Below, piece after piece: positions 55,463-63,932 of a stretch of DNA of 64,000 nt. Under the pieces are notes generated by a model. It was not told where the DNA came from. It searched no databases and was given only the letters and a program-made list of their open reading frames with translations. Position numbers and translations under genes: made by a program. Each line of letters starts with the position of its first letter. Position 1 is the stretch's first letter. Location of the stretch: assembly GCF_028369135.1 (NCBI RefSeq), contig NZ_JAPWHW010000002.1, positions 62,001 to 126,000 on the forward strand. The letters are read 5' to 3'. This stretch comes from Roseovarius sp. ZX-A-9. Lineage in GTDB: Bacteria > Pseudomonadota > Alphaproteobacteria > Rhodobacterales > Rhodobacteraceae.

Positions 55463-55923
55463 GCGTCGGCGTCCTTGGGGAAAGGTCGCCCGTCGCTACG
55501 CTTTTCGTGGCCAGTCAAAGCCCGACCATGCCCGGCCAGGTCAAATGAACCTGGCACAAAGTGATGCATGATCGGCGGGCCGCGCGGCGCCGGGAGGATG
55601 TTACGGGTATTGAAGACAGGGTGATGGAAGGTTGGGCGGCCGGGCGCCACCTCAATCATGGCAAGCAGTGCAACAGTATCACAACCCACGTTCAGATGGG
55701 CCGGGACCGTGCTGCAGCACATCAGACATTCAGCGCAGTCATGGGCCGGCTCGACCGGGTTTCCATCGGCCCCGATCAGCACGGGTTTTGAAACGCCGTC
55801 GGCGCAAAGCTCCATAGAGAAAACGTCACCGTCACTGCCCGTTTTGCTCATGCCTGTGGGGCCGTACAAAGCAAGGCTCGCAACCAGGAAAAGGCTGAAC
55901 AGAGAGGCAATCAGGTTCTTCAT
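55459..55923 (-). CDS. Cys-rich exported protein preceding nosR
   Basis: A 154-aa protein with a signal peptide (MKNLIASLFSLFLVASLALYG) and a cysteine cluster (CAECLMCC) after ELCADGVSKPVL, reminiscent of DUF2946-type proteins that may bind metal. It is the first gene after the FNR-type box and is coupled to nosR. Copper handling for NosZ is a plausible role (inference). No clear ribosome site precedes the ATG at 55923. Confidence 0.72.
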   Translation of the reverse strand: MKNLIASLFSLFLVASLALYGPTGMSKTGSDGDVFSMELCADGVSKPVLIGADGNPVEPAHDCAECLMCCSTVPAHLNVGCDTVALLAMIEVAPGRPTFHHPVFNTRNILPAPRGPPIMHHFVPGSFDLAGHGRALTGHEKRSDGRPFPKDADA

Positions 55924-56530
55924 GTCAGCACAGGTATCCGTCGTTCGATCAGGGGACTTTGATCTAGCTCAAAGAGGTACCCAAAATGCCAATTTTCTGA
56001 CATGATGAGACTGCCAAATCGAAAGCACCGCCGACCAGACCGTCAATCATTGATTGGAGTTCAGTGTTTTTCCTTGAAAATCAATTTCTTGCCCTCCATT
56101 CCGAGGTGAATACTGAAATCGAAAACAATGACCACCCGGGCCAAGTATCCCCTGAGCATACGCTGCGAGGGGCTTCGAATCAACTTGTCGTTGCAATAGC
56201 GGCCTGTTGAGGCAAGAGGCGGAAACGGCGACGCGCGACATCTGGGGCGGGCTGGTCGCGGCGGTCGCCCCGTATGGAGTGGCGGAGTACAGGCGCGTGT
56301 CCCCTCCAGCGTATCGTCGATGACGCTTGGTTCATCGGTGACAGGCTGGATATCCAGAACCTCGGCCATGGCGAGGGCCGCTGCGGCGTAAATGGCGGCG
56401 GCGGCGAAGGCGCGGATCATGCGCGAAGCCAAAGCACTGGTTTGCCCCGCTCTGGCTTCGAGCAGGTCAGCCTCTACCTATAGATGACCTTTGCCCCCAA
56501 GTATGATCCAGCCACCTTCGCAACACAGCC
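55924..56530. other. Spacer upstream of the nos operon
   Basis: This 607-bp region contains the nos promoter at its left end. The rest has one ORF on the minus strand (56061-56432). Its N-terminal ~44 residues look like an exported protein (MASRMIRAFAAAAIYAAAALA), and its rest does not resemble a protein. Another frame continues better after that point, so it may be a decayed or frameshifted gene. No function is assigned. Confidence 0.4.
55959..55972. promoter_or_regulatory. FNR/NNR-type box upstream of nos operon
   Basis: TTGATCTAGCTCAA matches the TTGAT-N4-ATCAA consensus with one mismatch. It lies 36-49 bp upstream of the first gene. FNR, FnrL or an NO-responsive NNR/DnrD regulator would activate nos from here under low oxygen. 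If the site is at -41.5, transcription would start at the ATG itself, which suggests a very short or absent leader. Confidence 0.75.
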
Positions 56531-57643
56531 TTACGACCATGGCGTGACGAGGTATTTCTCACCAGTCTTCATCGCACGATAATCGGTGACCGCCTCCTTG
56601 GTCAGCATTTCGTCGAGATTGACGCGCGTCTTGTAAGTGCTGGCGAAGGTCGTCGTGAGATTGTCGAGCACGCGCTTGCGCATACGGGCGACGGTTTCGG
56701 TCCCCGCCGATTGGAGGAAGGGAAACAGCAGCCACCCCGAAAGCGTCCAGCCAAAGCCGTAGCTCGGCGACAATATCGTCGGACCGGTGTCCAGACGCCC
56801 GTAGATGAACATGCGCTTTGGCTGGTTCGAGCCATAGCGCGAGTATTCTGTCATCCTGCTCACCGCGACCTGCTCCATCGCCTTGAAGGCATTGTCCACC
56901 GATTGGCCGCCCCCAATCGGATCGAAGCCGTAGAATGCGCCGGTGTCCTGAATCGCGGCTTGCAGCTGGCGCATGAAGTCGTCATCCGAAGAATTGACGA
57001 CATGCGTGGCCCCTAGCTTTGCGAGCAAGTCGACCTGACTGTCCTTGCGGACAATATTCACCAGGCCAATGCCGTCTTCCTTGCAAATGCGGGTCAGCAT
57101 CTGGCCCAGGTTGGATGCCCCGACCGTGTGCAGTATCGCGTCCTGCCCGTCCATCTTGGCATTCTCGGTGAACCCCAGGGCGGTCATGGGATTGACGAAG
57201 GCGCTCGCGCCATCCTCTGCTGAATGATCGCCAAGCGGCAGGCACATGCCAGCATCGGCGATACAATACTGACTGTAGGCATTGCCCGGAACGCAAGCGA
57301 CCCGTTGCCCGACCAGCGCCTCGGCCGTGTCACTGTCGCCGGCAGCAACAACCGTGCCGGCACCTTCGTTCCCGGCAGGCAACTTGAGTCCATGGCGCGC
57401 TTTCGAGCCCGCGTTGAACGGCTCGGGCACGGTGGCTACGAATTTGCCCTGCGAGTAGCTGGCATTTTCCGTATCAGCCGCACCAACCAGAATGGCGAGG
57501 TCCGACGGATTGATCGGCGCCGCTTCCATTTTCACGAGTACCTGATTGCCAGTCGGATCTGGAAACGTGACGTCCTCGATCGCGACTGTCAAAGTTCCGT
57601 TCGCGTCCAATGTCGTGAACAGTTGCTTGCCGGTGGTTGCCAT
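56531..57643 (-). CDS. MDR-family NADPH-dependent oxidoreductase (zinc-free)
   Basis: A 370-aa medium-chain dehydrogenase/quinone reductase-like enzyme. The catalytic N-terminal domain (VKMEAAPINPSDLAIL) and Rossmann domain (HTVGASNLGQML) are clear, and the structural zinc cysteines are absent. It is divergent from the HxlR regulator, with three AGGTCA half-sites between them, and is the likely regulated target. The substrate is unknown. Confidence 0.88.
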   Translation of the reverse strand: MATTGKQLFTTLDANGTLTVAIEDVTFPDPTGNQVLVKMEAAPINPSDLAILVGAADTENASYSQGKFVATVPEPFNAGSKARHGLKLPAGNEGAGTVVAAGDSDTAEALVGQRVACVPGNAYSQYCIADAGMCLPLGDHSAEDGASAFVNPMTALGFTENAKMDGQDAILHTVGASNLGQMLTRICKEDGIGLVNIVRKDSQVDLLAKLGATHVVNSSDDDFMRQLQAAIQDTGAFYGFDPIGGGQSVDNAFKAMEQVAVSRMTEYSRYGSNQPKRMFIYGRLDTGPTILSPSYGFGWTLSGWLLFPFLQSAGTETVARMRKRVLDNLTTTFASTYKTRVNLDEMLTKEAVTDYRAMKTGEKYLVTPWS

Positions 57644-57798
57644 GGCGGAATCTCCAGATTTCAGTTTCGAGATGTAAGGTTGGTGCCGGCAGGATAGGAC
57701 GAGCGATATCCTGCACGAATTGCTCTCGCGGTATCAGATAGCGCTGGCGCTGCACAAGACGAATGAAGTTGAGCGGAATTGATGCTAGGCTGAAACAC

Positions 57799-57824
57799 TA
57801 GGTCATTTTGACCTATAGAGGTCA
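57799..57824. promoter_or_regulatory. HxlR operator candidate with AGGTCA repeats
   Basis: TAGGTCA-TTT-TGACCTA (57799-57815) is a perfect palindrome, followed by a further AGGTCA (57819-57824), six bases before the hxlR-type start codon. The arrangement fits autoregulation and control of the divergent oxidoreductase. Confidence 0.65.
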
Positions 57825-57829
57825 CTCAA

Positions 57830-58528
57830 ATGACGAGAGGGAGCTATCAACAATTCTGCCCGGTTGCGATGGCATCCGAAGTTCTCTGCACGAGATGGAC
57901 CATGGTGCTTATCCGTGAGCTTTTGGCAGGTTCATCGCGGTTCGGAGACCTTCGACGAGGCGTTCCCCGGATGTCGCCCACACTTCTGTCTCAACGCCTG
58001 AAGGAGCTTGAAGCCGCGGGGATTGTCGAGCGCACGCCTGTAACCGATGAGGTGGGCATTTACGAATATCTGCTGACTGCCGCCGGGCGAGACCTCAAAC
58101 ACATTATCGAATCTTTTGGTATCTGGGGGCAGAAATGGGTTGAGACCCAAGCCACTCTGGAAAACCTCGATCCTGCGCTTTTGATGTGGGATATGCGGCG
58201 CAATATCAATCCCGCGCCGCTGCCATCACAACGGACTGTCGTGCAGTTCTGCTATCCGGAACTCCCCACCAATCGTCGCGAATGGTGGCTGATCATTGAT
58301 CCCAAGGCAAAGGTCGAAGTCGATCTGTGTGCGACGGATCCGGGATTTGAGGTCGACCTCTGGGTCACGACGGACCTCAAAACCATGACCGCCATCTGGA
58401 TGGGGTTATCTTCGATGAGCGAGCTTCAATCGAAACTCCTTGTTGATGGAGACCCCGCATTGGCCCGATCCATGGCGCAATGGTTGGGCCTCAGTCACTT
58501 CGCAGCTCAGAAGAAGATTGTCGGCTAG
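57830..58528 (+). CDS. HxlR-family regulator with SCP2-like C-terminal domain
   Basis: A 232-aa regulator. The N-terminal winged helix domain has CPVAMASEVLCTRWTMVLIRELL and the SPTLLSQRLKELEAAGIVER helix. The C-terminal ~110 residues resemble a sterol-carrier-like ligand-binding fold. The conserved Cys near residue 8 is in the redox-sensing position of many HxlR proteins. It probably responds to an electrophile or lipid-like ligand and controls the divergent oxidoreductase. Confidence 0.87.
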   Translation: MTRGSYQQFCPVAMASEVLCTRWTMVLIRELLAGSSRFGDLRRGVPRMSPTLLSQRLKELEAAGIVERTPVTDEVGIYEYLLTAAGRDLKHIIESFGIWGQKWVETQATLENLDPALLMWDMRRNINPAPLPSQRTVVQFCYPELPTNRREWWLIIDPKAKVEVDLCATDPGFEVDLWVTTDLKTMTAIWMGLSSMSELQSKLLVDGDPALARSMAQWLGLSHFAAQKKIVG

Positions 58529-58624
58529 CCGTCAAGCCCTGGGGGGAGTCCAGTTTCAGGACTATCGGTGCTTTCTTTTTTCCTTTCACTGTTTCTCAGC
58601 CCCCCTAGTGCAATGGAGTAAGCT

Positions 58625-58984
58625 ATGACCGATACCCTTTACGCGCGCCTCGGAGGCGCGGACACAATCGCCAGAATCGCATCCGATCTCGTCGACAACC
58701 ACGTGGCTAATCCGCTGATTGGCAAGCGTTTCGCGGGCAGCGATCCGGTCGCCATGAAAAAAAAGGCGGCGGATTTCTTCGCGATGGGCTCGGGCGGCCC
58801 AAACAATTATGACGGGTTGGACATGCTCAGCGCCCACAAACACATGAACATTTCCGACAACGAATATATGGCGGCCGTCGATGATCTGATGAAGGCCCTG
58901 ACGAATGCTGACGTGGGCGATCATGAGAAAGCTGAAGTGCTCTACATATTTCACACCCTTCGCCCCAACGTCGTGGGTGTCTGA
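58625..58984 (+). CDS. Group 1 truncated haemoglobin
   Basis: A 119-aa globin of the 2-over-2 group 1 type. It begins with TLYARLGGADTIARIA, and the proximal histidine is H71 in SAHKHMNI. It may bind O2 or NO, which fits a denitrifying genome. GGAG lies before the ATG. Confidence 0.88.
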   Translation: MTDTLYARLGGADTIARIASDLVDNHVANPLIGKRFAGSDPVAMKKKAADFFAMGSGGPNNYDGLDMLSAHKHMNISDNEYMAAVDDLMKALTNADVGDHEKAEVLYIFHTLRPNVVGV

Positions 58985-59106
58985 ACGTCCCCGTCGCATA
59001 GTCTATCAGGCATCATCGCCCGAGCCGCCCCTGGATACCGTCTACCAGATCGAGCCCGCTGCTTCGGGACGATTTGTTCGCTGAACGACTGCTTCGCGCC
59101 CGCTCC

Positions 59107-59715
59107 CTACTTCTGCAATCTCGCGCTCTCCCGCTCCATGTCGGCCGTCAATGCCGGTCGGTTGGCACAGCGTTTTATCCAGGCCTGAATGGACGGCTGT
59201 CGCGGCGTGGCGTCTGGAAGCCATTGGAAGGGGCTGGAAAGCAGCAGATCAACCGCTGAATAGTCCTCTCCAAGAAGGTAAGGCTGGTCCTCCAGCGCAT
59301 TGGCAAGGCACGAAACAACGGCATCCAGATCGCGGAAGGTCGCATGGAGCGCGGGATGTTCGATCTTGGCCCAGTCGAGAACCAGCACGGGTTCCATCAC
59401 GCCCTGATAATAGAACAACCAGCTCAGGAATTTCCCACGCTGCGGGTGTCCGACGGGCCGACCGAGCCCGGCCTCGGGGAACATATCCGTCAGGTAGGCG
59501 ACGATTGCGCCGCGCTCGCGCACATGGTCGTCGCCGTTGGTCAGATAGGGCACCTTCTTTTCAGGGTGCGGATTGCGTTCATCCGGACCTCCACTGCCAT
59601 CCTGTCGCATAACCGTGACGTCGACCACGTCGATCCGGTCGGTGATGCCCATTTCCTCGATCAGGAGGAGAATCGAAGTCGAGCGGGAGTTCGGGGCATG
59701 AAAAAGTGTCAGCAT
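59107..59715 (-). CDS. Glutathione S-transferase family protein
   Basis: A 202-aa GST. The thioredoxin-like N-terminal domain (MLTLFHAPNSRSTSILLL) has a serine in the catalytic area and the KKVPYLT cis-Pro loop. The helical C-terminal domain ends near ESARLQK. ATG at 59715 is chosen over 59724 because of ribosome-site spacing. It is divergent from a nitronate monooxygenase remnant. Confidence 0.88.
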   Translation of the reverse strand: MLTLFHAPNSRSTSILLLIEEMGITDRIDVVDVTVMRQDGSGGPDERNPHPEKKVPYLTNGDDHVRERGAIVAYLTDMFPEAGLGRPVGHPQRGKFLSWLFYYQGVMEPVLVLDWAKIEHPALHATFRDLDAVVSCLANALEDQPYLLGEDYSAVDLLLSSPFQWLPDATPRQPSIQAWIKRCANRPALTADMERESARLQK

Positions 59716-59739
59716 CGTAGGCATCCTGCAATTGTGTGA

Positions 59740-60324
59740 TGCCTTGGCTGTGATGCCATCATCGCCCAGGGCTTTGAGGCCGGCGGTCACCGGGGCATGT
59801 TCCTGACCGAACGCATTGGCAGTCAGATCGGGACCATGGCCCTGGTGCCGCAGATTGCCGACGCGGTTGATGTGCCGGTCATCGCCGCTGGCGGCATCGG
59901 CGACGCCCGCGGCATCGTCGCAGCCTTCGCGCTGGGGGCAAGCGCCGTGCAGATCGGAACGGCGTACCTGTTCACCGACGAGGCCACCATAAACCCTGTC
60001 TATCGGCAATCCCTGGAGGACGCCGCAAACAGCGAAACGGTTGTAAGCAATGTGATTTCCGGCAGGCCAAGCCGGGTACTTGCCAATCGAATGGTTTACG
60101 ATCTTGGTCCGATGTCAGAGGCCCCGCCGACCTCTCCCAAGGGTTTCGCCGCATCAGGCCCAATACGATCCGCTGCCGAGAAAATCGGGAGAAGAGATTT
60201 CAGCGCTCACTACTGCGGTCAATCAGCCCCACTTGGGCGCCGGACGACAGCTTTCAAGCTGACCCACGATTTGGCTGCCGATGCGCTGCGGCATTTCAAT
60301 CCGCAACGCGCTTCGCCATCATGA
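59740..60324 (+). pseudogene. Nitronate monooxygenase remnant, N-terminal half missing
   Basis: The frame reads CDAIIAQGFEAGGHRG and then VPVIAAGGIGDARGIVAAFALGASAVQIGTAYLF, the FMN-binding second half of the NMO/2-nitropropane dioxygenase barrel, and continues to a normal C-terminus. A stop codon lies at 59737-59739, just before the conserved DAIIAQG, and the first ~190 residues are absent. The first ATG in frame is 59797, within the conserved core. It is therefore a 5'-deleted pseudogene, with the breakpoint about 25 bp from the GST start. Confidence 0.85.
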
Positions 60325-60382
60325 GCTCTGTTTCTGAATGGGTCTGAGGCACCGGGAACTCTATAAATGGTCCGAGCGGCGA

Positions 60383-61951
60383 TCAATGCGCTGCGGGTGA
60401 TGCCTTGCCGCTCGGGGATTTCATCAATAGCGCTGCAAAGGCGAGGCTGGCAAACAAGCCAGCGATCAAGACGAACACGTCGATAAATGACATCACCGTT
60501 GCCTGTGCCAATATGCGCCCTGCCATCTGCTGCAACGCCCCTGTCGGACCATCGAGGCCTCGCGCGGCCAGATTGGCGGCCATCAGATCCAACTGACGCA
60601 ATGCTTCATAATTTGACCAATTCACCGCCTCGGAAAGGCGTGCCTTGTGCAGATAGCTACGATCTGAAAGCACGGTGTTGATGACGGCCAAACCAACCGC
60701 ACCGCCAAGGTTACGCATCAGGTTATACAGCCCCGACGCTCCCTTCATCTTGTCCGCAGGCAATGTCCCAAGCGCGAGATTGTTGATCGGCACCATGCAC
60801 AACATCAGGGAGGCACCGCGCAGGATCTGGGGCAAAAGAAGTTCCTGGAAATCCCATTCGGCCGTCATACCCGTCAGCATCCATGTCGAAAGAGCGAAGC
60901 CCATGAAACCGGCCAGTATCATGGCACGCAAATCAACCCTGGACGACAGCATGCCGACCAATGGGGCGCTAAGGAACATGGCAAGGCCGGAGACAAAAAC
61001 CGTGTGTCCGATCATCAGGCTGTCATAACCGCGGATCGATGCAAGATAGAGAGGGTAGAGATACGTCAGCCCATAAAGGCCGATCCCCATCGTGAAACTG
61101 AACATTGATCCGACGGCAAAATTCATGTCCCGAAAAGCCGAGAAATCGACCAATGGTTCGTCCCGCGTGAAGGCGCGCCAAAACGTGACGATGCCGCCGA
61201 CGACCATGACGACAGTCATGAGCAAAACCATATGGTCATCGAACCAGTCGTTGCCCGGACCTTCCTCAAGCACGAATTCCATCGCCCCCAGGAAAGCGGC
61301 GAGCGCGCCCAGCCCCCACCAATCAAAGCTGTCGAACAGCTTCCACTTGGGGCGGTCAAAGTCTATCAGCATCCACGCCCCGATTGCGACACCAATGCCC
61401 GGAATGACATTCACGAGAAAGAGCCAATGCCAGGACATGGCGTGGCTCAGATACCCGCCAACGGTAGGTCCGACCGTTGGCGCGAGCGTTGCGATCAACC
61501 CAATCATGGGCGACACCACATTGCGCTTGGATGGCGGGAAAATCGTGAAGGCTGCCGCGAAAACCGACGGGATCATGCCACCGCCCAGAAACCCCTGAAA
61601 GGCGCGCCAGATGATCATCTCGGTGATTGAGGTTGAGGTGGCGCACATGAAACTTGCCGCCGTGAAGCCCGCCGCCGAGATCGTGAACAGGATGCGCGTC
61701 GACATCATCCGTGCCAAAAAACCCGAGAGCGGGATCATGATGACTTCGGCGATCAAATACGAGGTTTGAACCCAACTGATTTCATCTGCGCTTGCCCCCA
61801 ACCCAGCCTGGATATCCGGAAGCGATGCGGAAACGATCTGGATGTCCAGAATGGCCATGAACATCCCGAAAACCATGATGAAAAAGGCAAAGACGCGCCG
61901 AGGTGTCAGCTCGGTTTCGGCGTCCTGGGTTTGGGTCGACATTGAAGTCAC
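60383..61951 (-). CDS. emrB: DHA2 family multidrug efflux MFS transporter (EmrB-like)
   Basis: A 522-aa protein with 14 predicted membrane segments. The DIQIVSASLPDIQAGLG motif and the RAFQGFLGGGMIPSVF motif are typical of the EmrB/QacA group. The start is GTG at 61951, overlapping the emrA stop (GTGA); ATG at 61942 is an alternative. It exports hydrophobic toxicants together with EmrA. Confidence 0.93.
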   Translation of the reverse strand: MTSMSTQTQDAETELTPRRVFAFFIMVFGMFMAILDIQIVSASLPDIQAGLGASADEISWVQTSYLIAEVIMIPLSGFLARMMSTRILFTISAAGFTAASFMCATSTSITEMIIWRAFQGFLGGGMIPSVFAAAFTIFPPSKRNVVSPMIGLIATLAPTVGPTVGGYLSHAMSWHWLFLVNVIPGIGVAIGAWMLIDFDRPKWKLFDSFDWWGLGALAAFLGAMEFVLEEGPGNDWFDDHMVLLMTVVMVVGGIVTFWRAFTRDEPLVDFSAFRDMNFAVGSMFSFTMGIGLYGLTYLYPLYLASIRGYDSLMIGHTVFVSGLAMFLSAPLVGMLSSRVDLRAMILAGFMGFALSTWMLTGMTAEWDFQELLLPQILRGASLMLCMVPINNLALGTLPADKMKGASGLYNLMRNLGGAVGLAVINTVLSDRSYLHKARLSEAVNWSNYEALRQLDLMAANLAARGLDGPTGALQQMAGRILAQATVMSFIDVFVLIAGLFASLAFAALLMKSPSGKASPAAH

Positions 61952-63096
61952 TCAGCCTGAGCAATGGCGTGGAGCGGTGCGCCTGTCCGGCTGTCAACTT
62001 CGACCACCGCAGATAACCCCGCGCGCAAGTGGCCACTTTCCAGTGCTTCGTTGGGAAGGGCGATCCGTACAGGAACCCGTTGCACGATCTTGGTGAAATT
62101 TCCGGTCGCGTTATCGGCGGGCAGCAACGAAAAAACCGATCCTGTCGCAGGGGATACCGAGGCCACCTTGCCTTCGAAAGTCTCGTCAGGGATGGCATCA
62201 AAGGTGATGTGAACATCCGCCCCAAGAGCGATATCATACATCTGCGTTTCCTTGAAATTCGCCTCGATATAGAGCGAACTCAGCGGGACAAGCGCGGCAA
62301 GGCGGACTCCGGGCGTCACCAAATCGCCAACCTCAACTGCCATATTCCCGATTGTCCCGTCTGCCGGGGCGCGCAAGACGGTCAGGTCCAGGTCCCGCTG
62401 TGCCTGTTTTACGGCCAGCTCCAACTCGCGTTTGGTCCCCTCGGCTTCGGCCTTCTGGGCCTGCAAGACACCCACCTGCGCCTTGGCATTCAGGACCGCC
62501 GCAGCTGCACTCGCCAACGAAGCGGTGGCCGTTTCAAGACGTTCTGTCGCGTCATCAAGCGATGCTTGTGAAGTCACGTTGCTTTCCAGTAATTTCTGCG
62601 CCCGATCATGGTCTCGCTGAGCCGCCCGCACCTCCGCTTCTGAAAAGGATTGCATCGCTTTCGCCTGCTCGACGCTGGCTTCGGCCGCTTTGATCTGTGC
62701 CCCGATACGGGCGATCGTCTGGTCGGCGATTTCTACGCGCTGGATGGCGCTCTCAAGCGCGATGCGGAAATCTCCATCATCCAGCCGCACGAGAATGTCA
62801 CCCGCATGTACGCTGTCATTCTGTTTGACAGGCAGCTCCACGACATAGCCCTGCACCCTGCTACTGATCAGTGTGGTATCTGCCGTCACGTAGGCGTCAT
62901 CGGTTTCGATCATGAAGCGGCCCGTCGTCCAATAGTCATGGCCAAAGTTTGCAAGCCCCGCTGTGATGGCAACGGCAACTGCGATGCCCACGATCCGCTT
63001 GCCGCGGGGCTTCTTTGCCTTTTCCGGCACGTCGCTGGCTGGCGGCGCAACGTCAATCTTGGCAGGCTTCTCAATCGTACGATCGTAACGGGACAT
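61948..63096 (-). CDS. emrA: EmrA/HlyD-type membrane fusion protein
   Basis: A 382-aa periplasmic adaptor with one N-terminal membrane helix, a lipoyl-like domain, a long coiled coil (IERVEIADQTIARIG and the following stretch) and a beta-barrel domain. It pairs with EmrB. The ATG at 63096 has AGGGGAAG upstream. It is divergent from a TetR gene. Confidence 0.93.
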   Translation of the reverse strand: MSRYDRTIEKPAKIDVAPPASDVPEKAKKPRGKRIVGIAVAVAITAGLANFGHDYWTTGRFMIETDDAYVTADTTLISSRVQGYVVELPVKQNDSVHAGDILVRLDDGDFRIALESAIQRVEIADQTIARIGAQIKAAEASVEQAKAMQSFSEAEVRAAQRDHDRAQKLLESNVTSQASLDDATERLETATASLASAAAAVLNAKAQVGVLQAQKAEAEGTKRELELAVKQAQRDLDLTVLRAPADGTIGNMAVEVGDLVTPGVRLAALVPLSSLYIEANFKETQMYDIALGADVHITFDAIPDETFEGKVASVSPATGSVFSLLPADNATGNFTKIVQRVPVRIALPNEALESGHLRAGLSAVVEVDSRTGAPLHAIAQAE

Positions 63097-63147
63097 CTGG
63101 CTTCCCCTGCTTTCCTAGGCGCGCGGACTTGATAAAACGCGGATCGT

Positions 63148-63221
63148 ACCGCTTGGTTCGATTTCGATGTAAATAGGGATTTCTCCAAATACAAGCCTTT
63201 ATCAAACCGAACGGTTCGATT
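63148..63221. promoter_or_regulatory. Repeated TetR operator candidates
   Basis: ACCG-N3-GGTTCGATT occurs twice in the divergent emrA/tetR spacer: 63148-63163 (ACCGCTTGGTTCGATT) and 63206-63221 (ACCGAACGGTTCGATT). The second copy includes the palindrome CGAAC-G-GTTCG. A longer inverted pair TTGATAAA (63129-63136) and TTTATCAA (63198-63205) flanks the set. The layout fits repression of both promoters. Confidence 0.6.
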
Positions 63222-63232
63222 AACTTGTGATC

Positions 63233-63874
63233 ATGGAAACTGAAGCAACGAAACCACGCCGCCACGCCGCAGGTCACGATCCGGCCAAACGCGAAACGAT
63301 CCTCAATGGAGCGGCTCGCGTTTTCATGGACAGTGGATTTGATGCAGCAAGCGTCAACGACATTTGCCGCGTTGCGGGTGTTTCAAAAAGTACGATGTAT
63401 GTTTATTTCGGTAGCAAGGAAGACCTGTTCGAAGCCCTGTTGGATCGAGAAAGAGATCGCGTATTCAAGGATTTGGAAGAAAGCCTGTCCAGTGATCGCC
63501 CCCTGCAGGACAAGCTCTATGATTTCTCTTTTGCGCTGGCAAAATTGCTTTGTTCTCCCGAGGTGATCCGATCACAGCGCACCGTGATCGCTATGGCCGA
63601 GCGCATGCCCGAACTCTGCAATCGGTTCTACGATAACGGTCCATTGCGAATGCGGCGCTTTATCGAGAGGGTTCTGGAGGACGAAGCGGCTAAGGGCACG
63701 CTCGAAATTCCAGATATCACACTCGCTGCGCATCAACTTATCGAGCTCTCGACAGCAGGCTTGTGGCGCCAGTGCCTTTTCGGCAGAATCACGTCTCCGC
63801 CACCTGAAGAGAGGCTTTTGACGACCTCTCGAAGTGCAGTTGACGCCTTTCTTTCAATGTATCGTAAGCGTTAA
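63233..63874 (+). CDS. TetR/AcrR-family transcriptional repressor
   Basis: A 213-aa repressor. The N-terminal helix-turn-helix (RVFMDSGFDAASVNDI, GVSKSTMYVYFGSKEDLF) is clear, and the helical C-terminal domain is of the type common next to EmrAB pumps. ATG at 63233 is preferred over a GTG at 63227. It probably represses emrAB until a drug binds. Confidence 0.92.
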   Translation: METEATKPRRHAAGHDPAKRETILNGAARVFMDSGFDAASVNDICRVAGVSKSTMYVYFGSKEDLFEALLDRERDRVFKDLEESLSSDRPLQDKLYDFSFALAKLLCSPEVIRSQRTVIAMAERMPELCNRFYDNGPLRMRRFIERVLEDEAAKGTLEIPDITLAAHQLIELSTAGLWRQCLFGRITSPPPEERLLTTSRSAVDAFLSMYRKR

Positions 63875-63882
63875 CCCCAGCC

Positions 63883-63902
63883 GGGCTTTGCTGCACCAAT
63901 CA
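63883..63902. mobile_element. Possible insertion-sequence end at right edge
   Basis: GGGCTTTGCTGCACCAATCA resembles the termini of several IS5-like elements (GGCTTTGTTGCAC-type ends). The element, if present, would extend beyond the window; no transposase reading frame is visible in the remaining ~100 bp. Confidence 0.25.
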
Positions 63903-63903
63903 C

Positions 63904-63932
63904 CTGCGGGATTCACGTCATAAATCCCGCAG
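63904..63932. terminator. Hairpin downstream of tetR
   Basis: CTGCGGGATT (63904-63913) and AATCCCGCAG (63923-63932) form a perfect 10-bp stem with a 9-nt loop, 30 bp after the tetR stop. No clear U-tract follows, so it may be a weak terminator or part of a repeat. Confidence 0.45.
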
